Shown: piece by piece, positions 1 through 7,029 of the stretch
Layout: the number at the start of each line of letters is the position of its first letter
Numbering within the stretch: the stretch's first letter is position 1
Assembly: GCA_937893815.1 (NCBI GenBank)
Contig: CALCSH010000039.1
Coordinates: forward strand, 1 to 10,477
Origin: an uncultured Anaerolineae bacterium
GTDB taxonomy: Bacteria > Chloroflexota > Anaerolineae > Anaerolineales > UBA11858
Direction of reading: 5' to 3'
DNA length: 10,477 bases
Made by a program: the position numbers and the translations under genes
The notes under the pieces: generated by a model
Database searches by the model: none
What the model was told of the DNA's origin: nothing
The model's input: the letters and a program-made list of their open reading frames with translations, nothing else

Positions 1-6
1 CGGAGT

Positions 7-81
7 ACGCAGAGATCGCTGAGTAAGAAATGTTTTTCTCTGCGTTCGCCTGTGCCCTTTAGGGTACTGCGCTCTCAGCAG
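7..81. repeat. 9-base-unit inverted repeat element, copy 1
   Basis: The left arm is two tandem 9-mers, ACGCAGAGA (7-15) and TCGCTGAGT (16-24). The right arm holds TCTCTGCGT (37-45), the exact reverse complement of the first unit, and TCTCAGCAG (73-81). The right arm is split by an insert that contains CGCCTGTGCCC followed by TTTAGGGTA (47-66). The same unit family recurs at 5257-5331. Confidence 0.75.
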
Positions 82-90
82 TGTAAATTT

Positions 91-116
91 GCTTGAGTTT
101 TGTTCAAGCTTTTGTT
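91..116 (+). terminator. Weak intrinsic-terminator-like hairpin
   Basis: GCTTGA (91-96) pairs with TCAAGC (104-109) around a 7-base loop and is followed by TTTTGTT. The T run is on the plus strand, so it would serve a rightward gene ending before the window. The stem is short and AT-rich, so the call is tentative. It lies between the 9-mer element and the end of serA. Confidence 0.3.
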
Positions 117-133
117 GACCACTACAATATTTT

Positions 134-168
134 CATTTATCATTCTGATTTTTGCATTCTGCCTTCGT
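134..168. repeat. 7-base tandem repeat run downstream of serA
   Basis: Five consecutive 7-base units related to CATTCTG can be laid end to end (CATTTAT, CATTCTG, ATTTTTG, CATTCTG, CCTTCGT). They belong to the same family as the runs at 2727-2801 and 5168-5209, read on the complementary strand. The run ends 3 bases from the serA stop codon. No matching inverted arm is seen next to it. Confidence 0.6.
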
Positions 169-171
169 TTT

Positions 172-1761
172 TCACAACCGCACCAGCCGCGCCCGGCGGA
201 TTTCGGGTTCGCTTTCGAGTTCATCGCGCAAAGCTGCGGGAACAGGATCATCAATATTGATAAAAGAAACCGCCCGCCCCCCGGGTTTCTCGCGCCCGTA
301 GCGCCATTGGGCCACGTTGATCTGCCCCCGGCCCAGGCGCGCCCCCACTTTGCCGATCACGCCGGGGACATCGTCATTTTCCAAAATCAGGACGTAGCCC
401 TCGGGGTAAGCATCCACTTCAAACTGATCATACTGCACCAGCCGGGCTTCGCCGTTGCCAAATAGCACGCCCGCCACCGTGCGCTCGCCGCCATCCCAAT
501 AAATTTTGCAGGCAATCAGGTTGGGGTAATCGGCCTGATCGACCAGCCCTTTGACTTGCGCCGTGGTGATGCCCTGCTCATGGGCCAGCATCGGGGCGGA
601 AACCCAGTTGACGGTGCAGCAATCCACGGGGCGCAGCAATCCATTCAGTAGCACAGCCGCCACCGGGCGAATCAGCCCGTCCAGCCCCTCGCCCAGCAAC
701 TCCACTTCAATGCGTGTAATCCAGCCATCGGCGAGTTGTCCTTGTAATTTTCCCAATTTCGAGGCCAGATGCATATAGGGCTTGACGGCGTGATAGGGCG
801 TTTCAGGCACAAAGGGCAGATTGACCACATTGCGATAATCTTCGCCGCACAGCGCGGACAGCGTATCTGCAGCGATTTGCACCGAAGTCTGACGCTGGGA
901 TTCAACCGTGTTCTCGCCCAAATGAGGGGTGGCCAGCACTTTAGGATGCAAGCGTAGCGGCGCGTCGGGCGGGGGTGGCTCGACTGAAAATTGGTCAAGC
1001 GCCGCCCCGGCGAGGGCACCGTTCTCGAGGGCCTGCAACAAGGCGGTTTCGTCCACCAGACCGGGGTGCGTGCAGTTGACGAAGTAACTGCCGGGCTTCA
1101 TCTGGGCGAAGGCTGCCGCATCCATAATGGCGTGAGTTTGCGCCGAGTAGGCCGTGTGCAGGCTGAGAATATCGGCCCGCGCCAGCAGTTCGGGGAAATT
1201 GACAATCTCGACACCTTGCTGGCGGGCAAATGAAAGATCGATATACGGGTCATAAACGAGCACATTCAGATCAAAAGCCTGCGCACGGATAGCTAGCGCG
1301 CGCCCGGTTTGGCCAAAGCCGATAATTCCCAGGGTTTTCCCGGCCAGCAAGAAACCGCGCATCGCATGGCGCGGCCACTCGCCGCGGCGCATGGCGCTAT
1401 GCCCGGCGGGGATACTGCGCGCCAACGAGAGCAACAGGCCAAAAGTATGCTCAACCACGGCGGTGACATTAGCATCGGGTACGTTCAACACCAGCATGCC
1501 GCGGCGGGTAGCCGCCTCAATATCAATGTTTTCGATCCGTTCTCCAGCGCGGGCAATAACCTGCAATTTTGACGCCGCGGCGAGAAATTCTTCATCCACG
1601 CGGGTGGAGGCACGCACAATCACCGCATCGGCTTCGGGGAGCGCGGCCAACATCTTGGCGCGCGATTGGTACGGCCCGCTAACAATGGCATCTTCAGCAG
1701 CCTGCAAAATCGCGCGGCCGGGCGAATCAAGTTGATCAGTGATGAGAATGTGGAAGGTCAT
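172..1761 (-). CDS. serA: D-3-phosphoglycerate dehydrogenase homologue (type 1, ACT domain) with altered active site
   Basis: The 529-residue product has the usual length and order of type-1 phosphoglycerate dehydrogenases, which oxidise 3-phosphoglycerate with NAD+ in the first step of serine synthesis. Visible parts are a substrate-binding half (about 1-98 and 285-315), a Rossmann NAD domain with GIIGFGQTG at 145-153 and an Asp at 171 after the second strand, an ASB-like region (about 317-445) and a C-terminal ACT domain (about 456-529), which in this family binds serine. Of the catalytic triad, Glu261 (in VEPPPP) and His280 (in ATPHLG) are present. The Arg of the usual NCARGGIVDE motif is His232 (NCTHPGLVDE). 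The usual GVGVDN loop reads GERIEN (73-78), and a substrate-contact Ser is Ala51. It lies 122 bases downstream of serB on the same strand, which supports a serine-pathway role. Family membership is secure; 3-phosphoglycerate dehydrogenase activity is uncertain. Only a weak GAG-type ribosome binding site precedes the ATG. Confidence 0.88.
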   Translation of the reverse strand: MTFHILITDQLDSPGRAILQAAEDAIVSGPYQSRAKMLAALPEADAVIVRASTRVDEEFLAAASKLQVIARAGERIENIDIEAATRRGMLVLNVPDANVTAVVEHTFGLLLSLARSIPAGHSAMRRGEWPRHAMRGFLLAGKTLGIIGFGQTGRALAIRAQAFDLNVLVYDPYIDLSFARQQGVEIVNFPELLARADILSLHTAYSAQTHAIMDAAAFAQMKPGSYFVNCTHPGLVDETALLQALENGALAGAALDQFSVEPPPPDAPLRLHPKVLATPHLGENTVESQRQTSVQIAADTLSALCGEDYRNVVNLPFVPETPYHAVKPYMHLASKLGKLQGQLADGWITRIEVELLGEGLDGLIRPVAAVLLNGLLRPVDCCTVNWVSAPMLAHEQGITTAQVKGLVDQADYPNLIACKIYWDGGERTVAGVLFGNGEARLVQYDQFEVDAYPEGYVLILENDDVPGVIGKVGARLGRGQINVAQWRYGREKPGGRAVSFINIDDPVPAALRDELESEPEIRRARLVRL

Positions 1762-1779
1762 AAGTATCTCAAGGCATTA

Positions 1780-1875
1780 ACGCAAAGTCGCCAAGACGCA
1801 AGGGCGAAAAGAAAAATATATAGAAGCTTTGCGTCGCCTGTGCCCTTAGGGTATTGTTCCTTTGCGTCCTTTCGT
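1780..1875. repeat. 8-base-unit inverted repeat element between serB and serA
   Basis: The left arm is four tandem 8-mers: ACGCAAAG (1780-1787), TCGCCAAG, ACGCAAGG and GCGAAAAG (to 1811). The right arm has CTTTGCGT (1827-1834), the exact complement of the first unit, then an insert with CGCCTGTGCCC and TTAGGGTA (1835-1853), then CTTTGCGT again (1860-1867) and CCTTTCGT (1868-1875). The element fills most of the 122-base gap, so the serB-serA transcript would carry it. Confidence 0.75.
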
Positions 1876-1883
1876 TGTAGTTT

Positions 1884-2723
1884 TTACCGTTTCAGCGCGT
1901 GCAGAAACGCGGCGCGGGTTTCGGGGTTGCGGAAGGTGACTTCATCGGCGTAGATGCGCTGTATGCCATCTGCCCAGAGCAGCGCGATTTCCGGCGTGTT
2001 GCCCAATTGGCCCAACGCCAGCGGCAAAAGCGGCGCCAGGCTCAGGGTGTGGATGTAGACCGGCGATTCATCGGCGATGCGCTGGCGGAAGGCCGCTCCG
2101 CCAAAACCGATGAATAAATCGACATCATCCTGCACTTCCATATCGGAGAGACCATCCCCGATCATCAGCACCCGTCCCGGATATTCGGCGCGGATGCGTG
2201 CCACGATCTGATTTTTGCCGCCCATCATCGTCAGCGGGTTGGCTTCAATAGCCATATACTGGGCGCGGGGATTGCGCCCACCGGGATGCTCCCAATAGCG
2301 CCACCACGGGCCAGAAAGCTGATCGTATTCCATGTCGACGGCAAAAATCTGCTCGCGCGGTACACCCAACCAGACGCCGAAATCGCGCACCGGCTCGATC
2401 AACCCGCCGCTGACGATGAAGACTTTAACGCCCGATGTCTGCAGCGCGGCGATCACGGCTTTGGCATCGGGAATCACCGTCTGGCGGTACAACTGGGCAA
2501 TATGCTGCACCTGCGTCTGGGTGGGGTTGGCGGTCACCAGGCGATGACCATAAACGGCTTCAAGGGGGATATCGCCCTCCATAGCGCGCTTGGTCAGCAG
2601 GGCGACATCATGCTCGTGGCCGGTCAGGCGGGCAAGTTCGTCAATGCCCTCGATGGTACTGAGGGTGCTGTCACAGTCAAAAACGACAATATTGGAGATG
2701 GGCCAGATGGGAGGAGGGGTCAT
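1884..2723 (-). CDS. serB: Phosphoserine phosphatase (HAD superfamily, SerB/PSPH-like)
   Basis: This cytosolic enzyme probably hydrolyses O-phosphoserine to serine, the last step of the phosphorylated serine pathway. All four HAD motifs are visible in 279 residues: DCDST at 16-20 (Asp16 nucleophile, Asp18 acid/base), VSGG at 104-107, Lys170 in GGKNQ, and GDGLSD at 189-194. EGIDELA after motif I and DLFIGFGG after motif IV closely resemble animal and plant phosphoserine phosphatases. The protein exceeds the usual 210-225 residues through an insertion around 133-168 and a C-terminal tail after about 235. It sits between the acylase gene and serA on the same strand. The ATG is the only in-frame ATG before motif I, but no Shine-Dalgarno sequence precedes it because a 7-mer palindromic element starts 4 bases upstream. 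Another HAD-IB phosphatase specificity is possible; the serA neighbour favours phosphoserine. Confidence 0.85.
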   Translation of the reverse strand: MTPPPIWPISNIVVFDCDSTLSTIEGIDELARLTGHEHDVALLTKRAMEGDIPLEAVYGHRLVTANPTQTQVQHIAQLYRQTVIPDAKAVIAALQTSGVKVFIVSGGLIEPVRDFGVWLGVPREQIFAVDMEYDQLSGPWWRYWEHPGGRNPRAQYMAIEANPLTMMGGKNQIVARIRAEYPGRVLMIGDGLSDMEVQDDVDLFIGFGGAAFRQRIADESPVYIHTLSLAPLLPLALGQLGNTPEIALLWADGIQRIYADEVTFRNPETRAAFLHALKR

Positions 2724-2726
2724 AAG

Positions 2727-2801
2727 GAATGATGAATGCAGAATGCAAAATCTTCATCATTCAACCTTTTGCATTCTGCATTTTGCCTTTTGCATTTAGG
2801 A
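2727..2801. repeat. 7-base-unit inverted repeat element between the acylase gene and serB
   Basis: The left arm is GAATGAT, GAATGCA, GAATGCA, AAATCTT (2727-2754); the right arm is TTTTGCA, TTCTGCA, TTTTGCC, TTTTGCA, TTTAGGA (2767-2801). A perfect 16-base inverted repeat joins 2735-2750 with 2767-2782 across a 16-base loop. A second perfect 9-base pair, AATGATGAA (2728-2736) with TTCATCATT (2753-2761), interleaves with it. The element occupies essentially the whole 72-base gap and overlaps the acylase stop codon. Confidence 0.85.
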
Positions 2802-5153
2802 TTTTAAAATCAGAGTATGTTTCGCTTCACTATCCACCTGCGCCCGCGTCCACAGCATGGGGTGATATTCGACGTTTAGCCAGAGTTCGGCGAGATCGTC
2901 ATAATGCGGGCTGGCAAGCTGACCGGATTGCCCGGGCGGGTGCATCGAGAGCGATTTACTCAGATCGCTCATATCCACAATCTGGCGGAAGGTGGGCGAC
3001 CAGGCGCGGTTGTTGTAGGGCGTGCCCGGAGCCATGGCAGTCTGGCAGGGAGTATCGGTATCGCCGCCGATAGCGAAGGGACCGCGGTTGAAGGCTTGAT
3101 CGAGCGGTTTCTGCGCCCCAAGGGGATGCTCAAAATTAACCTTGTGGAAGTTGCCCCAGGCCCAGCCGCTTTCATCGGGGCCGAGAGTTTCTCGCAACCA
3201 GGCGATGGTTTCTTCCAGGCTGCGCGTGATCCAGGTATCGCGCCCGCCCGCCTGCTGCACCCACCACGAATCGGGGCTGTCGAGCATACGCAGCAACACG
3301 ACCGTATCTTGCCCGTAAAATTCATTGGAGTGCATCAGCAGCGGGTGGAAACCCTCCCCCATCACACGCGTGGAAAGTTTCGCGCCCAAACCGGGAACAA
3401 ACAGATTGCGCACCAGGGTGTAGCGCACCACTTCGTAGATCGCGCCGCCAACGCTCTCCGGGGCGAGAATCCCATCCCAGGCAGCCAACAACTTCAGGGC
3501 GAGTCCGGCATCCCCATTGGATGTAGTGAAATCTTTGAGCCGTGCTTGTAATTCGATCCCCGGCAAGCAAGTGAAATCACGCTGGAATCGGGCATGATCT
3601 TGCAAGCTGAGTTGATCCTGCCCTTCGATCAGATCCGACAAGCGCCGGGCGCGGTAGCCGTTCATCCAGACATTGCCAAGGAAGTGAGGGTAATCGTCGG
3701 GGACGATTTTATGATTGCAGGTGACCAGATAGCCCTGCTCGGGGTTGAGGGCGTGGGGCATGGCTTCGAAGGGCACCTCGTCCACCCATTCGTATTCGCC
3801 CGTCCAGCCCGGCGCGGGGATACTACCAGCGCCTTTGGCGCGCACGGGCACGCGCCCGGTAGCCCAGTAGCCGATATTGTTCTCGACATCGGCATAGGCT
3901 ACATTAAGCTGCGGGGCCTCGATGCAACGCATGGCTTCGACAAAGTCATCCCAGCCGCGGGCGGTGTTGAGGCCCAGCCAACCTTCCAGGGCAGGAACAG
4001 GGCGCAGGGCCATCGACTGCACGGCGACTTTTTGTTCCGGGTAACCGACCACATCCGAGATGACCGGGCCGTGGCGGGTGATAATGACACGCTCGATATG
4101 CGCCTCTTTGCGTCCCTTGACATGAATCGGCTCCTCGATGACTTCGGCGGCATGCCACTGATCCTGAAATAAATATTTATTTTCCGAATCGATCTGCTCG
4201 ATATACAGGTCTTCGGCATCGATAAAGGCCAGGGTCATGCCCCAGGCAATGCGCTCGTTGTGGCCGACCAGCACCATCGGCACGCCCGGCAGGCTGACAC
4301 CGGTAACATGGAAATCGGGGGCATGCAGATGGGTTTCATACCACAACGAGGGCATACTGACCGCCAGGTGCATGTCGTTGCTCAGCACGGCTCCGCCAGT
4401 AGCGCTGCGCCGCGGCGAAACGGCCCAGGCATTACTGCCCTTGCCGCGGTCGAGGAAGGGGCCGGGGATTTTTCGCAGCAGGCCGTTGGGATCGAGGGCG
4501 TTAAATTCGATGCCTTGCGGTAAGGTCAGGGGATTACCCGCCGGGAAATGAATTTCCAATTCGGCAGCATGTTCCAGGCCGACCTTTTCGGCGATCTTGG
4601 CACGTAAAATTTCTCCCTGCCAGGCATGGGAGAGCTGCCAGACCATCACACGCGCAAATTGGGCGCTCTCTTCGGGCTGCCAGGGGGCAGGTTTATGCCC
4701 CAACAAAGTGAACTCCACCGGTAGTTTGGATTTGGGATGCGCCATAAAGGCATTCACCCCGGCAGCATAGGCCGTGAGCGCATCTTTGACATCGGGCGCG
4801 GCGCGCTCAAAATCGACGCGACCCAGGCGATGGAATCCGAAGGTGCGGATAGCTCGGTCGGTATCAAAGGCTATTTCGCCAAACAACTCGCTGAGCGTGC
4901 CCTGCGCTGTGCGGCGGTTGAGTTCCATCTGGAAGAGGCGATCCTGAGCGTGGGCGAATCCCTGGGCAAAGAACAGGTCGGCGCGGTTCTGAGCGTAGAT
5001 ATGCGGGATGCCCCACCGATCGCGGATAATCTCGACCGGGGCAGTCAATCCTTGAAGGGTCAGCGTGCCATCCGTTTGGGGCAGCCGGGCGCGGCTCATC
5101 GGCGTGAGCACGCCGCGGGCCAGTGAGCCGAGAAAGGTTTTTTGTGCGGGCAT
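2796..5153 (-). CDS. Penicillin acylase family Ntn-hydrolase
   Basis: The 785-residue product belongs to the penicillin G acylase/cephalosporin acylase/AHL acylase family (peptidase S45), whose precursors cleave themselves before a Ser that becomes the catalytic N-terminus of the beta chain. That Ser is Ser240 in GKGSNAWAV (237-245), giving a predicted alpha chain of about 239 residues and a beta chain of about 546. Other family marks are GIPHIYAQN (48-56), NDMHLAVSMPSLWYETHL (259-276), GHNERIAWGMT (297-307) and a C-terminal GQSGQLASPHYDD (741-753). The substrate cannot be read from sequence: amide bonds of beta-lactams, acyl-homoserine lactones or other N-acyl compounds are all possible. No signal peptide is evident, unlike classic periplasmic members. 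The start at 5153 is chosen because TAGGAGG lies 4 bases upstream and homology starts soon after; a longer in-frame reading to 5291 only translates repeat DNA. The stop codon touches the 7-mer element at 2727-2801. Confidence 0.9.
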   Translation of the reverse strand: MPAQKTFLGSLARGVLTPMSRARLPQTDGTLTLQGLTAPVEIIRDRWGIPHIYAQNRADLFFAQGFAHAQDRLFQMELNRRTAQGTLSELFGEIAFDTDRAIRTFGFHRLGRVDFERAAPDVKDALTAYAAGVNAFMAHPKSKLPVEFTLLGHKPAPWQPEESAQFARVMVWQLSHAWQGEILRAKIAEKVGLEHAAELEIHFPAGNPLTLPQGIEFNALDPNGLLRKIPGPFLDRGKGSNAWAVSPRRSATGGAVLSNDMHLAVSMPSLWYETHLHAPDFHVTGVSLPGVPMVLVGHNERIAWGMTLAFIDAEDLYIEQIDSENKYLFQDQWHAAEVIEEPIHVKGRKEAHIERVIITRHGPVISDVVGYPEQKVAVQSMALRPVPALEGWLGLNTARGWDDFVEAMRCIEAPQLNVAYADVENNIGYWATGRVPVRAKGAGSIPAPGWTGEYEWVDEVPFEAMPHALNPEQGYLVTCNHKIVPDDYPHFLGNVWMNGYRARRLSDLIEGQDQLSLQDHARFQRDFTCLPGIELQARLKDFTTSNGDAGLALKLLAAWDGILAPESVGGAIYEVVRYTLVRNLFVPGLGAKLSTRVMGEGFHPLLMHSNEFYGQDTVVLLRMLDSPDSWWVQQAGGRDTWITRSLEETIAWLRETLGPDESGWAWGNFHKVNFEHPLGAQKPLDQAFNRGPFAIGGDTDTPCQTAMAPGTPYNNRAWSPTFRQIVDMSDLSKSLSMHPPGQSGQLASPHYDDLAELWLNVEYHPMLWTRAQVDSEAKHTLILKS

Positions 5154-5157
5154 GGGG

Positions 5158-5164
5158 CCTCCTA
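5158..5164 (-). promoter_or_regulatory. Ribosome binding site of the acylase gene (decides the start)
   Basis: On the minus strand TAGGAGG lies 4 bases before the ATG at 5151-5153. This strong site favours the 785-residue product over a reading that starts 46 codons earlier, whose extra residues are encoded by repeat DNA. Confidence 0.8.
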
Positions 5165-5167
5165 CTT

Positions 5168-5209
5168 GAATGCAAAATGCAAAATGATGAATGCGGAATG
5201 CAAAATTCG
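5168..5209. repeat. 7-base tandem repeat run upstream of the acylase gene
   Basis: Six consecutive 7-base units are visible: GAATGCA, AAATGCA, AAATGAT, GAATGCG, GAATGCA, AAATTCG. They match the left arm of the element at 2727-2801 (GAATGCA/GAATGAT units). The run begins 4 bases upstream of the acylase ribosome binding site and has no inverted partner close by. Confidence 0.75.
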
Positions 5210-5256
5210 AAAATTTCCCTGCGCAGCGTTGATGGAAATGCATTCGAAATATTTCA

Positions 5257-5331
5257 CTGCAGAGAGCGCCAAGATCGCTGAGACAAGCCAAAAAAGTTTA
5301 AAAATCTCTGCGTTCTCAGCGAACTCAGCGG
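5257..5331. repeat. 9-base-unit inverted repeat element, copy 2
   Basis: The left arm is CTGCAGAGA, GCGCCAAGA, TCGCTGAGA (5257-5283); the right arm is TCTCTGCGT, TCTCAGCGA, ACTCAGCGG (5305-5331). TCGCTGAGA at 5275-5283 and TCTCAGCGA at 5314-5322 are exact reverse complements. Unlike copy 1 (7-81), the right arm is continuous and lacks the TGTGCCC insert. Confidence 0.75.
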
Positions 5332-5436
5332 TTAATATTTACCGTCAATCCGCAAAAGAAAACTATCCAAAATTCATTCCTGATGCTTTTGTATTTGCAA
5401 TTGTAACCGAATTACGCGCTTCCTTTGGGGGTTGGG

Positions 5437-5442
5437 TATAAT
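5437..5442 (+). promoter_or_regulatory. Probable -10 box of the ftcD promoter
   Basis: A perfect TATAAT ends 45 bases before the ftcD ATG, giving a leader of about 35-40 bases. No good -35 box lies 16-18 bases upstream (that stretch reads around ACGCGC), so the promoter may be weak or need an activator. Confidence 0.5.
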
Positions 5443-5487
5443 TACCCCTGTTATCTAATTGCCAGATTCCCAATCCCTGAGGTTTTT

Positions 5488-7029
5488 ATGACTACTCCCC
5501 TTGTTGAATGTGTACCCAATTTTTCCGAAGGCCGCCGCCCGGAAGTGATTCAAGCAATCTCCAACTCGATTGCCGCCGTGAACGGCGTTTTTGTGCTCGA
5601 CCATCACATGGATGGCGACCACAACCGCACCGTGATTACCTATGTCGGCTCACCCGCGGGGGTAGAAGAAGCCGCCTTCCGCAGCATCGCCAAAGCCGCC
5701 GAACTCATCAATCTCGATGAGCATGAAGGCGCGCATCCCCGTATCGGGGCCACGGATGTGGTGCCGTTCATCCCCATCTCCGGTGCGACGATGAAAGATT
5801 GTGTAGAAATTGCCCGCCGGGTGGGGCAGCGCGTGGGCGAAGAACTCAATATTCCCATGTATCTCTACGAAGAAGCCGCCCAACGCCCCGACCGCACCCG
5901 CCTGGAAGTCATCCGCAAGGGCGAATACGAAACCCTGAAAGAGACCATCGCCACAGACCCCTTCCGTGCGCCGGATTATGGCCCTAAAAAACTCGGTCCC
6001 GCCGGGGCGACCGTCATTGGGGCACGCGAGTTTCTCGTCGCTTACAACGTTTACCTGACCACGGACGATGTTGAAATCGCCAAGAAAATCGCCAAGAGCA
6101 TCCGCCACTCATCCGGCGGGCTGCGCTACGTCAAGGGTTTGGGGTTACTCGTCGATGGCATGGCACAGGTTTCGATGAACCTGACCAATTTCCGCAAAAC
6201 GCCGCTGGCCCTGGTGGTAGAGACCATCCGGCGCGAGGCGCAGCGCTACGGGGTGGGTATCCGCCACAGTGAACTGGTCGGCCTGATTCCGCAGGATGCG
6301 CTGGTCGATGCGGCAGTGTGGTACACGCAGATGGATCAGTTTGAGCCGGATCAAATTCTGGAAAAGAAATTGTATGCGGCCGTGAGTACGTCAGGAGGTC
6401 AAGACATCTCGACGTCCGACACACCGACATTTATTGACGCCCTCGCCGAAGGAAACCCCACCCCCGGTGGCGGATCAGCTTCGGCCTACGCGGGAGCGAT
6501 GGGCGCGGGGCTGGTCTCGATGGTGGCGCGGCTGACCCTGGGCAAAAAGAAATATGCCGAAGTGGAAAACCAGATGCAGGCCATCCTCGACGAGTCCGAA
6601 GCCCTGCGCGCCGACCTGACCACCACTGTGGCGCGCGATGCAGCCGCCTTTGACGGCATTATGGCGGCCTTCAAACTCGTCAAAGACGACCCCAGGCGCG
6701 AGCAAGCCATTCAGGAGGCCACCCTGCACGCCGCCAAAGTCCCGCTGGAAGTGGCGGGGAAATCGCTGCGGGTGATGGAATTAGCTTTGCAAGCGGTCAG
6801 CGCGGGCAATCTCAACGCCATCACCGATGCCGGCACCGGCGCAGCTATGGCGCAAGCAGCCCTGAGCGGCGCGGGCTACAACGTGTGCGTCAATATTTTA
6901 GGCTTGAACGACAAAGACATTGCCGATAATCTCGTAGATGAAGTTCAGGCCATCAAAGCCAAAGCCGCTGAGTTGCAGGCGCGGTTGCGTCAACAACTTA
7001 CTGAGCGCGGTGGGTTGGCGTTAGCATGA
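5488..7029 (+). CDS. ftcD: Bifunctional glutamate formimidoyltransferase / formimidoyltetrahydrofolate cyclodeaminase
   Basis: This 513-residue enzyme moves the formimino group from N-formimino-L-glutamate, a histidine breakdown product, to tetrahydrofolate, then deaminates it to 5,10-methenyl-THF with release of ammonia. The transferase part (about 1-300) shows VECVPNFSEGR (6-16), HHMDGDHNRTV (39-49) and HEGAHPRIGATDVVPF (79-94), where His83 corresponds to the catalytic His of the mammalian enzyme. A short linker (about 300-312) leads to the cyclodeaminase part (313-513), with NPTPGGGSASA (323-333) and TDAGTGAAMAQ (446-456). The fused form is known from animals (about 541 residues) and some bacteria. 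The start at 5488 has GAGG 5 bases upstream and begins directly at the conserved N-terminus; an in-frame ATG at 5425 lies before the promoter -10 box. No other histidine-degradation gene is in the window. The stop overlaps the start of the next gene, implying translational coupling. Confidence 0.93.
   Translation: MTTPLVECVPNFSEGRRPEVIQAISNSIAAVNGVFVLDHHMDGDHNRTVITYVGSPAGVEEAAFRSIAKAAELINLDEHEGAHPRIGATDVVPFIPISGATMKDCVEIARRVGQRVGEELNIPMYLYEEAAQRPDRTRLEVIRKGEYETLKETIATDPFRAPDYGPKKLGPAGATVIGAREFLVAYNVYLTTDDVEIAKKIAKSIRHSSGGLRYVKGLGLLVDGMAQVSMNLTNFRKTPLALVVETIRREAQRYGVGIRHSELVGLIPQDALVDAAVWYTQMDQFEPDQILEKKLYAAVSTSGGQDISTSDTPTFIDALAEGNPTPGGGSASAYAGAMGAGLVSMVARLTLGKKKYAEVENQMQAILDESEALRADLTTTVARDAAAFDGIMAAFKLVKDDPRREQAIQEATLHAAKVPLEVAGKSLRVMELALQAVSAGNLNAITDAGTGAAMAQAALSGAGYNVCVNILGLNDKDIADNLVDEVQAIKAKAAELQARLRQQLTERGGLALA

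Larger units (their letters stand above)
5154..5487. other. Divergent intergenic region between the acylase gene and ftcD
   Basis: This 334-base stretch has no credible gene. From left to right it holds the acylase ribosome binding site, the 7-mer run, a plain stretch (5210-5256), the 9-mer inverted element, an AT-rich stretch (about 5332-5410), a rightward -10 box and the ftcD ribosome binding site (GAGG, 5479-5482). Both blocks must be transcribed outward from here, but only the rightward promoter can be suggested. TTGACG on the minus strand (5344-5349) has no matching -10 box. Confidence 0.7.

Noticed and set aside
2904..4172. Long plus-strand open frames (2904-3551 and 3594-4172) opposite the acylase gene
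   Set aside because: Their products show no recognisable motifs and the minus strand has clear family homology throughout; they are typical antisense frames of GC-rich DNA.
5154..5291. A 46-codon N-terminal extension of the acylase reading frame
   Set aside because: Part of the extra residues is encoded by the 7-mer tandem run and the 9-mer element, while a strong TAGGAGG site and family homology support the start at 5153.
5168..5331. CRISPR-like array
   Set aside because: The repeat units are 7 or 9 bases and contiguous, with no spacers of regular length and no cas genes nearby.
1..5335. Miniature transposable elements (MITEs)
   Set aside because: The inverted elements have no clear target-site duplications and no conserved terminal sequence shared between classes. 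The tandem-unit structure is unlike a MITE, though spread by some mobile process cannot be excluded.
5321..5349. Minus-strand promoter for the acylase gene from TTGACG at 5344-5349
   Set aside because: At 17 bases spacing the -10 position reads GAGTTC, which is not a usable -10 box.
5425..5487. An earlier in-frame ATG for ftcD at 5425
   Set aside because: It lies upstream of the TATAAT box, and the conserved N-terminus starts right after the ATG at 5488, which has a GAGG site 5 bases upstream.
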